Shown here piece by piece: positions 1 through 9,800 of a DNA stretch of 30,476 bases. The notes beneath the pieces are model-generated. The model did no database searches. It saw nothing but the letters and a program-made list of their open reading frames with translations, and was not told the origin of the DNA. The stretch lies in contig JAIPMN010000660.1 of NCBI GenBank assembly GCA_020650975.1, positions 11,204-41,679 of the forward strand, written 5' to 3'. The position numbers and the translations under genes are program-made. The DNA comes from Apostichopus californicus (taxonomy: Eukaryota; Echinodermata; Holothuroidea; Aspidochirotida; Stichopodidae). How positions within the stretch are numbered: the stretch's first letter is position 1; each line of letters opens with the position of its first letter.

Positions 1-655
1 TGAATAGCCAATTTGGTAGGGATTACTAAGGGGGGAGGAATTTCTAAGTAGGTGGGAATTTAAGACAGAGCGGGTTCTATTATTTGGGTCGGAAGCGGTT
101 GCTACTTAGATGGAGTTCTTGAATTGTACTTAGTGTATAAGTACACCTGGAATTTGGAGGTTAGACCCACTTAGGAAATGAATTTCCTATTTTCTATAGG
201 GATGGGGCTTTAAGTAAGAAGTTTGAATACAGAGATGTGGTGATTATATCGGAAGTAAGTTAATCCTCCATGTCAGAGGAAGGCTCGAGGTATATGCCAG
301 TTTCTTGTACCGGTCGGATAGTAAATTCAGAACAGATTACCCAATAGTAAACCCAATGTTAACACTAGTGCATGCCACTGTATCAACACAGACTATCAAC
401 CAAAGTCATTTTTTATTTTTATCTATCTCTTTAATGTCATTTTTTATATTTATCTATCTCTTTGCAACGGAAAACTATATGAACTCGGCCCTGAATAGCA
501 GCTGCAAGTTTGATTTCTAACTGACCCTCAAATTTGCACGAATACAAGAAAGAACAACAGGGGATGGGGTGACAGAGGTGGGGGTGGGGAAGGGGGGGCT
601 ACTTGCCATTGTAATATAAGTATTTGAGAGACATGAAACATATTGTTCTAATTAC
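1..655 (-). other. HERC2: Intron 19, partial
   Basis: No coding exon is visible. It has a 31-bp tandem duplication at 405-435 and 436-466 (CATTTTTTAT...CTATCTCTTT) and a G-rich plus-strand tract at about 559-598. Confidence 0.7.
405..466. repeat. 31-bp direct tandem duplication
   Basis: Two adjacent copies, 405-435 and 436-466, differ at only about one position (TTTTTATC versus TATTTATC). It lies in intron 19. Confidence 0.75.
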
Positions 656-811
656 CTGACAAGTCAGAGGCAATTAATTCTGACACAGATCCAAAGCACT
701 GAGGGGTCTGAGTAACGAGGTTGGTGGCCACGGTAAGTATGTTTCGCACGTGAGTGCTGAGCATGGAAACATATTTGCATAGCAACGACCCGACCCCTAA
801 CATCTCTGCAT
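656..811 (-). CDS. HERC2: HERC2 coding exon 19 (last in window)
   Basis: The exon encodes residues about 1127-1179: [33 protein letters not shown] and [11 protein letters not shown]. Human reads PELMGVGSLLKKYTALLCTH and IGDILPVAASI. The acceptor is ACATTTCGCAG and the donor CAG|GTAATT, phase 1. The next human segment (GVLLPELVVSIVLL) is not found between here and position 1, so the gene continues outside. Confidence 0.93.
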
Positions 812-3773
812 CTGCGAAATGTAGAAAAGTAAGTCATTTCATTACACTGTCAGATATATATTAAAGCCATTCCGATCACTATGGTTTGAACTGGGTACCA
901 ATGGTTCACTGATCACTCTAATGGCAGAATTTCAATCTTTTTTTTTATTTTCTGAGTTTGATATCATTTTTAAGAATGAAACAAAATATTTGAAAGGAGA
1001 AACTGAGGAGTGAAATGATAAACAAAAAAATAAATAATAAATAAAAATCATAAAAATTATACTTAAAAAGTATAAATTGAGTAAAAAGCACTTACAATTG
1101 AGTTATTTACTGAGTGTTGATGGATGGATGAATTAATTAATTAATGAACTAATGGATGAATGGGCAGATGGATAAAGAGATGAATGAATGGATGAATGAA
1201 TGGATGAATGATTGGATGAATGAATGAATGGATGAATGAGTGGACGGATGGATTAATGAATCGATAATTCAATGAATGAACGAATGGATGAATATTTTAC
1301 CTATTTCTTGACTGACTGCTTTCAGATCCTCCTGCTGGAATGGATATAGACTTCTGACCAAGAGTCTCTGAAACTTGAGCAGCAGTTCAAGAGATGTTGA
1401 CCTCTCCTTGAGGTCATTGACTATAGATTCTTCTTTGGTAAACTCGGTGGTAAACTCTTGTAATTTGGACAAGGTGACTGTTGACGCATTTCTGGAATAA
1501 TCGAGGACGTTTCAAGTAAATACTATATTATTCAAGAATTGGCATATGAATATCAATTCTGGTCATAATTATAAACATTTCCATGAGAAGTATAAGTCAT
1601 CAAATATTACTAGAGAATATTCAGAATATAGAGAGGTAAATTCAGGAGAATTAGAAACAGTTCCTAGCAGTTCCAGAGCCTCAGTCCACTGCTCTTGTGG
1701 CCATTTAGTTAAAAACAAAACTAGTTTTTTTTTCTTTCTTGTACAAGAATACTCCACAGTTTATCTGTCTGGTTCCACAGTGGTCTAAGCAGCTGGCCAT
1801 TAGCTTAATGAATTGACTAGAACCATGCTATTATGTTGCAGTCCTCAACTCTGAACTTGTACTCTAGTACATTTTTTTGTACCCGTAAGATGGTTCTGTA
1901 CCCATCTTTGCTCTCAGGGATACTAACAGTACTCAGATTTCCCACTCTGAGGAAATCAAATTCAGTGTTGTGGCTTTATGTTACTCAATGACTACAAGTT
2001 CCACAGGCTTTACGTTCCTAAACAGGAATTCTCACTGATCCACCTCTCTTGTGCGACTTCTGTACACAATACATCCCCGAATCTGAGCAGACTGTCACAT
2101 TTAGCACATGTATGCAATATCCTTTTCATGTAAGGTCCTGGTCCCTCCCAAAGACTCCTTATCTCTAATCCTCTGACCACACCCCTGTTTTACCTTAATA
2201 GTTGTTGTACTAGTTGAAGCAATGGTATACTGGTAGTGATCTCCTGTGAAGCTGGTTGTAGCTTCTTCTTCCTCTTCTTCACCGTGCCAAGACTTCTCCG
2301 TCCATCGGCTCGGGAGTCCCTCTCTTCCTCTGATGGCGCTATAACCAAAAGAGATACAGACTTTAATAACGTTATATACGTATATGATGTTCTCTGTAGG
2401 GATTTACGAAGACATCCCTTCGTCATGTTGCTGTCATTACTACACCCCTCTATAAAGGCACAGATTTACCTGTTCGACACACAGAGATGTTTGTACAGTT
2501 CATGTAGAAATGTTAACTGTAAGGAGCAACTCTTCCATTGCACGAAAGAAGGTTACACTAGTTGGAGCTGCTGTACTGCTGCATATAGATATGTGCAATG
2601 TATGGTGCTGCATATAGATATGTGCAATGTATGGAGCTGCTGTGTCAATGCTCACAGAACTCTATGCAGCTAATATTATGTTGTACATGTGTAGCGACCC
2701 AAACCATTCACTGTGTTAACTGACTAGCAATACAAATCTTTCATCACATTCCATACATCACACTTGACAAGCACTGAATTAGTAATACTTACAATTTGAG
2801 AAATTTTCATTCCCACCACTTTTCCCTTTAAAATTTGTAGTTGTGCAGTATTGTTACCATTAAGCCATAACTTGGAAAACTTGAAATGATGATAAAATAT
2901 TGCCAGTGTGTTATTACTACTCCTAACAGTACCTTCATATTTAAAAAAAATTGCTTGGAACTTGTAAAAGCTAGGACCGTGTCGCTAGGCAATATTAATT
3001 TCAATTTTTTTCAATTTAAATTCATTTCTCATATGTTTGTACATGATTAATACAAAAATAACACTACAGTAGGAAGGTTAACATATGAAGGACACTAGAA
3101 AAACAGCTGTTATCTCAGCATTTCTTTCGTTCTGATGGTGGTCTTTTTTGTACAGTTATTTAGATGAAGCATCGCAGCATGTAAACATCAAACATGTCTT
3201 ACTTCTCTCTCCGTGATCTTCGTCTTCCCCCATATCATCTTCTCCCGGGTCCGCAACCTCTTTCTCCCGCTGGCTGTCCATTTCCCTTATCTCCGACCAA
3301 ATGGCTGCATGGAGGGCAGACTCCAGACCTCCGTCTGCCATCAAACTCCCGACCAGGAGGTCCATCATGAAACGGTGACCTGGGGTCATTGAAACGTCAT
3401 CAGTACCTGCAGGAAAAGATGAGAGATTCAGCTTTCAATAATGTCAGGAATATTTCTTCTCCTGACCAAATACAATGAGATAAACCGATAGTTACAGCTA
3501 ACACTGATCGAGGAAGGTATAAAATAGGCTTTTTGTAATCAAAAGAAAAACTCTCAAACACAAATAAAATAGCTCAAGTCAATAGGAAAAAATATAGTAA
3601 CTTTTTCATTTTAATAATATAAATCACACCATGAATATAATTTCTGTACTTAAAGGGGAGGTTCTCCACAACAACGAAATACCCTTCACATACTGTATAA
3701 GAAAATATATATTTATATATACAGTCACCTTGTCCAAATTACAAGAGTTTTCCACCAAGTTTACCAAAGTAGA

Positions 3774-3818
<45 letters not shown>

Positions 3819-6800
3819 AGAAAAAAAATCAGAATTGTTTCAATTCAATATATGAGCCTTTAAACTGAAAATTTACCATTATTTCAGATGAAATTCAATC
3901 TCATTTTATAATAATAATATTCTTCCCCAAAACTTCTTACCAGCACTTGGCAACAAGCCAGACAGAGCACGTGCCCTCTCCTCGGCCGTTGGAAGTAGCA
4001 ACGACCACCCCGTCTGTAGCGCTGACTGTGCCGCCATTTGGACAGACGGCACCACCCCGGCATTGCTGGCTAGATCAACGATCCTCTGCTTGAGATTGGA
4101 TAAGAGTGGACTGGTGCAATCTAAGCCCAGCTTGGTGGGATCTTCACCCTGACATATGGCTGCATGAAGCTATGAAAAGAGAGATAAGAAGACATAAAAA
4201 GGATTTAAGAGAATCTTAAATTTGTAATTCATAGGTTTTCTGCATTACCAGGATATACAGCTCCATGGAGGAATAAGAAAGCTGATTTTGGAAGGCAGCA
4301 TTGATAACATTGTTAATAGTTATCCAACACAAGTTCAGAACAGTAGGAGAGGTTGCAGATTCAAAACCAGCACAACTTCCCACCTTATAGTTTAAACATC
4401 TAGGGATGCATGATTAATCCATTGTTCCTCCCACCCACCCATCTGCTCCCCCCTCCACTCTCTCTCTCAACACTTCACCCTAACTTCTCTCCTGTGCATC
4501 ATTCAATCTACCAAATCACCTACTCTACTGCTCCCTGTTTAAAGTATTTGCTTCCTTCAATGTTTGTCCCACTATCCAGCACCCTCTCTTTGTAATTTCT
4601 CTCCTGAGTTTTACCTCTTTCAAAGAGTCATCATCTCACTATCATTCATCTCGATTTCCACTGTTCTCTCTTCCATTATCCAATATTTTGTTTACTTTTC
4701 CTAGATGAACCATTCTGTAACCTGTGCCAGTTTTGCCTCAAAAACAAAAAAAAAACCCTCTTGGATCCAAACATCAGACCCATCACCTTAAACGCATTTT
4801 TACCTGTAGCCGTAGTAAGTTCAACCCCGCCACTGCCATGCATTCCTTCTCTTGCGGAGGCGGCCAATCTTTGGATTGTTCCAGACCGTCGCAGACTCTC
4901 TGGAGGAGTTGATCCAGCCTCTCAAATGTCGGTCTGACCACGTGGACGCTGAACGGTACTCTCAGTCCCACTGACCAGTTGGCACTGGATGTCCAAACAA
5001 AGCTCTGAAAAACAGAGGCAAAAGTCAATTGATTTATTGTAAATAAAATACATAAATACAGTTATTGTGAGCATCCCTAAGATAAAAGGAAATTAAAAGC
5101 GTCATTTGACTACAAAAGAAAATAAATTTGAAGAGAGAAGCTAAAAAAAAGTGAGCCATCAAGTTACCAAAACAAACTCAACAATATCACCCCGCTGCCT
5201 CTTTCTTCAAAATATTTTTCAGTTGTATATAAACCAAAATTTGTATTGAAATGCAAAGCACTGGCCTACTTGCATGTTCATTGTGCAAACCACAGAAGCC
5301 TTGTGGAAAACCTTTGCACCTAAAAGTACTGGGCGTGTAGGCAAATCAGTAAAACCAACGAACAAGACACAGGCTTCTCACAAAGAATCAAACAAATGTT
5401 TGAAGACCTCTTTAAAGTCATCATAGGGGATTGGAAATAAGCTGTTGTCATTTTCTTTCTCCAGTATAACCCCCCAAAAAATGTAATTTGTCCCCAAATT
5501 CATGATAAACACCGACTGGAACCATGTCCAACTTAGCTATGCAATCTTTTGATTTGATTTCTTTGATGAAACTCTCATGGGTGCAACTCAAAATTTAGTC
5601 ATCTGTTAGAAAAGGATGGCGACACTTTCTCTGTCCCGGACCGGCATGTTCCTCGTTCCCTCACCTGTGCAGTACCGCAAGCTACCCCACAGAAGGACTT
5701 TCCCTCCAACTGCGACACCATGACAGGCTCAGGTTTTCCCTCCTTCCCCACATCCTCTCCCAACCCGAGCTGTCTCTGGTCGTTGCATCCCCAGCAGTAC
5801 ACCTCTCCCAGATCGGTGAGAATGATGACGTGGCTGTTGGCGGCATAGAGGTCCACCACCATCTTCCCTTGGAGTGTTTCCAACATCTTCGGATGCCTCT
5901 GATGTTCTTCGTTACCGTGGCCTAATCGATGGTTATCTCCTTTACCCCTGGAAAAGAATGAATAGCAAGTATTTTAATACTGAGATATCTATGAATATAC
6001 CCCTGTAAAAGAATTAATCATTTAGATAAATATACTAAATACTGACATATGTAAGGATGTACCGCCCAATGAAAATATGAAATGTTATGTACCAATGTAT
6101 TCTATGTCGCCAAGGGTGAAAGAATTAAGGACAGTACCTACTAAATACAAAGAGATGTGCGAATATACCCCTGTAAAAGAATTAATAGTAAGTATATTAA
6201 TACTGAGAGATGTATGAATATACCCCTGTAAAAGAATTCATAGCAAGTATACTAATACTGAGAGATGTATGAATATACCCTGTTTAAAGAATTAATAGCA
6301 AGTATATTAATAATGATATGTATGAATATAACCCTGTAAAAGAATTAATAGCAAGTATATTACTACTGAGAGATGTATGAATATACCCGTTTAAAGAATT
6401 AATAGCAAGTATATTAATACTGAGAGATGTATGAATATACCCCTGTTTAAAGAATTAATAGCAAGTATATTAATAATGATATGTATGAATATAACCCTGT
6501 AAAAGAATTAATAGCAAGTATATTAATACTGAGAGATGTATGAATATACCCGTTTAAAGAATTAATAGCAAGTATATTAATACTGAGAGATGTATGAATA
6601 TACCCCTGAATGAATCAATGAATTTTATGTTAGAATATTACCCATGTGAAAGAATTAATAACAGGAAATACTTAATACTGAAAAATGCATGAAAAATAGA
6701 ATTTGAAAGAAACCATTCTAGACTGCACTTATTTGTAAACACTGAACATTTACATTGTAAACAGGGAACACCAAATGGTTTGGTAGCATTACGATTCAGA

Positions 6801-9800
6801 TTAATAAGCATTTTGGCTTTTTCTTTAGATTTTCATATCTTTTATTGTTAATTCAGTTTTTTTTGTTTTTTTTCAGGCTGGCACAAAGTACTAGTACTTT
6901 TGAGAAGCAACTCCAGACTTGCTTAATGACAAAGTATTTTGATAATAATTTTTAATTCTTCTATTTCTTTTTGTCTGTATATACTGGATGTCCTTTTGCA
7001 CCTTGAGCATGCACTATGCTGTATGGATATGTGTAAACTACAAATCCATTGATATTATTGTACAGGACACCATATCAAAAGTATGTCCTGAACCTATGGC
7101 CTTAATACAGATGCTGTAGGGTTTGCCGGCACTTCTTATACCACTGGCTCCACCGACGAGACTCTCCTCTTCCCCTGTTGGTTCTTTCTTTCTTTCTTCT
7201 CTCCATCCCTTGTCTACAAATCCTCTTACATCTATCTCTTTGTGTTCACCATGCTCATTAACCTGTCTGTATGCTGTGTGTGTTTTTGTCCCTTCTGTTA
7301 CTGTTACTTGTCATTTAGCCTTTGAAGAAGATCCTGCTAGGATCGAAACGTCAAGCCAACTTACTTTTACACATTCACGAGACTAAGAAGCCACGACTTA
7401 CCAAGTCCAAACAGATCCGTCTTTCGACAGAGCAACGGAAAACTGAGATCCGCAGGCTACTTTGGTTATCTGGCAATCCGACAAGTGTTCCATTACCATG
7501 GGTACTTTGCCGCCCTCGCTTCCTCCTCTGCCAAGCTTGCCAAAGTCTCCATTACCCCAAGAATAAACTTTTCCTGTGGGGAAAAGAAACCGAAGAGCCA
7601 GAAGGCATTGTGATTCCTTGCTTTTAATATAGATTATATATGGAATCACCTGACTGAGATGAACAACTGAAGGAAATGTGTCCTAAAGTCAATTAAAAGC
7701 AGAACATCAGAAAAGAGTTCCAGATCACTTGACCATTGCAAATGTATTTAGCTTCGTTGTTGACCTTACGGTTCTTGAATTATCGTGGTTTACAAGTTTC
7801 TCAGACGGTGACCACCGTTCATCTCAAGTGACCTTTGACCTCCACATCAAACAATGGGGTTCTTCTGCTCAACAGCAAAGTGGCATCCATGCACTACATA
7901 TGGGGTTCATCCGACTTCTACTTTGTGAGTTAACATGTTTACAAGCCAGTTTACAACACCTTGAACAGTTTTCTTTTTAGCAACCAAACAACCCGCTCAA
8001 TAATTTATGATTCCACTCAATTCTAACGTTTTTATTACGTTAATTCTAACATTATAGTATCTTAGGAATAGTATCTTAGGAATATTACGTTAATTCTAAC
8101 GTTACTATCACTCCTCTTATCACAGCGGTCTTCCACCCTTTTTTTCTCCACACCTTTCTGTCTTTGTCCTTCTCCAGTTTATTCCCTTCCCTTAATCTTC
8201 TCTTTGTCCCTCCGCTGTTTATCTCCTACCTCTCCTCTTCCCCTGTTGGTTTCTTTCTTTCTTCTCTCCATCCCTTGTCTACTAATCCCCTTACATATAT
8301 CTCTTTGTGTTCACCATGCTCATTAACCTGTCTGTATTCTGTGTGTGTTTTTGTCCCTTCTGTTACTTGTCATTTAGCCTCTGAAGAAGATCCTGCTAGG
8401 ATCGAAACGTCAGGTCAACTTACTTTTACACATTCTCTTACACAGGCTCTCTAGTGGATAAGCAGTTTGCTAACAGTTTTATTTTATTTTGCTTTTATTA
8501 CGTTTCGAACAAAATGTTTCATATCATTGCTGCGGGCAAATAGCTCTCTCCTAATTGAAACTGTGTCTTTCACTCTAAAAATGTTGATATACTTTTGACA
8601 AAACCATACGGAACTCTAAAATCCCATCGAAACTGTCACCCAAGAGGCCACTCCAAGATAAATCTCAACTAAGTTTTATCCAATACCTAAATGAAAAAAA
8701 AAATGATGATGAAATGTCAGCTACTATGAGCAGAAAGTGTGCAACTTGTCAACATGTCCATTACTTCTAAGTACTTCCCGGCCATTGGAAGTGAGATGCT
8801 CGCTTACCAGGACGTAAGAGCCTCATTAATCGAACTTTTTATACACAAAACGAGACATGTTTTCACCATCAATCAACTGAAGTCTTCACCGCATCATTTC
8901 TGTGACTGACTCTTTTTTTTTCACCTTGGTTTTCAATGGAGTACATGTCTGGAAAACATGTTGTCTGCCACGTTGAAGCCGTGAAAAACAAAATCGTAAG
9001 AAGCAGTTTTATGAAGTCCCATCTGACAGAGTTTTACCGAGCAAGAAACTATAAACTAAGGCTGTCTTGAGTAATTTAGCTATTTAACGACACACCCACT
9101 GAACACCATCAGACGTGCCTTCGCTTTTTCAATTGCTTGCGTTCCATAACATGGTAAAGGCCATTAGACATTGAAATTACACTTATTTCTTACATTCAAT
9201 TTAATAACACTGGAGCAGCCAAAAAGAAGGGTAAGAAAACTTTTGTCAAAACTACGCCATTTCCTTCATTCTATCATTTTTCTCTTTAGTTTACGCCTTC
9301 AAACTTCAAAATAAAATAAAACTGTTAGCAAACTGCTAATCCACTAGAGAGCCTGTGTAGGAGAATGTGTAAAAGTAAGTTGGCCTGATGTTGCGATCCT
9401 AGCAGGATCTTGTGCATGTTTTTGTCCCTTCTGTTACTGTTACTTGTCTTTGAAGAAGATCCTGCTAGGATCGAAACGTCAGGCCAACTTACTTTTATGC
9501 ATTCAAACTTCCTTATATTTAGATCTTTATATGAGACGAGCACTTGAAGTAGTGACATATTAATTAAATGTGACGTAAACATATGGGGCTAGATGTGTTA
9601 CCAATCTCCCCACCACCCCCACCCCCCTCCCAGTTTAACACATTTATTGATAATTTAATCACCAAATTGTGTTTTTCCCTACATTAACACATTCAAGCTA
9701 CAGTCAAAACTGTTTGTGACTATTTTCTTACAAATCCACGACAAAACTAATTGCCTCCTAACATAATTTCTATTTTACATTTACAATACATTAACACGCC

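Larger units (their letters stand above)
3407..3940 (-). other. HERC2: Intron 15, with inverted exon 18 fragment
   Basis: The intron holds the plus-strand copy of part of exon 18 and an adjoining (TA)n tract. The remainder is AT-rich and unremarkable. Confidence 0.75.

Noticed and set aside
2236..2673. 145-codon plus-strand open frame
   Set aside because: It begins in the antisense of exon 17 and ends in a 29-bp tandem duplication; no recognised content.
5944..6690. CRISPR-like regular array
   Set aside because: The repeats are contiguous monomers without unique spacers, in a eukaryotic intron; it is a satellite.
7123..7386. Plus-strand open frame ending [18 protein letters not shown]
   Set aside because: It is a chance translation of the dispersed repeat end; the same peptide recurs at 8164-8454 because the DNA is repeated.
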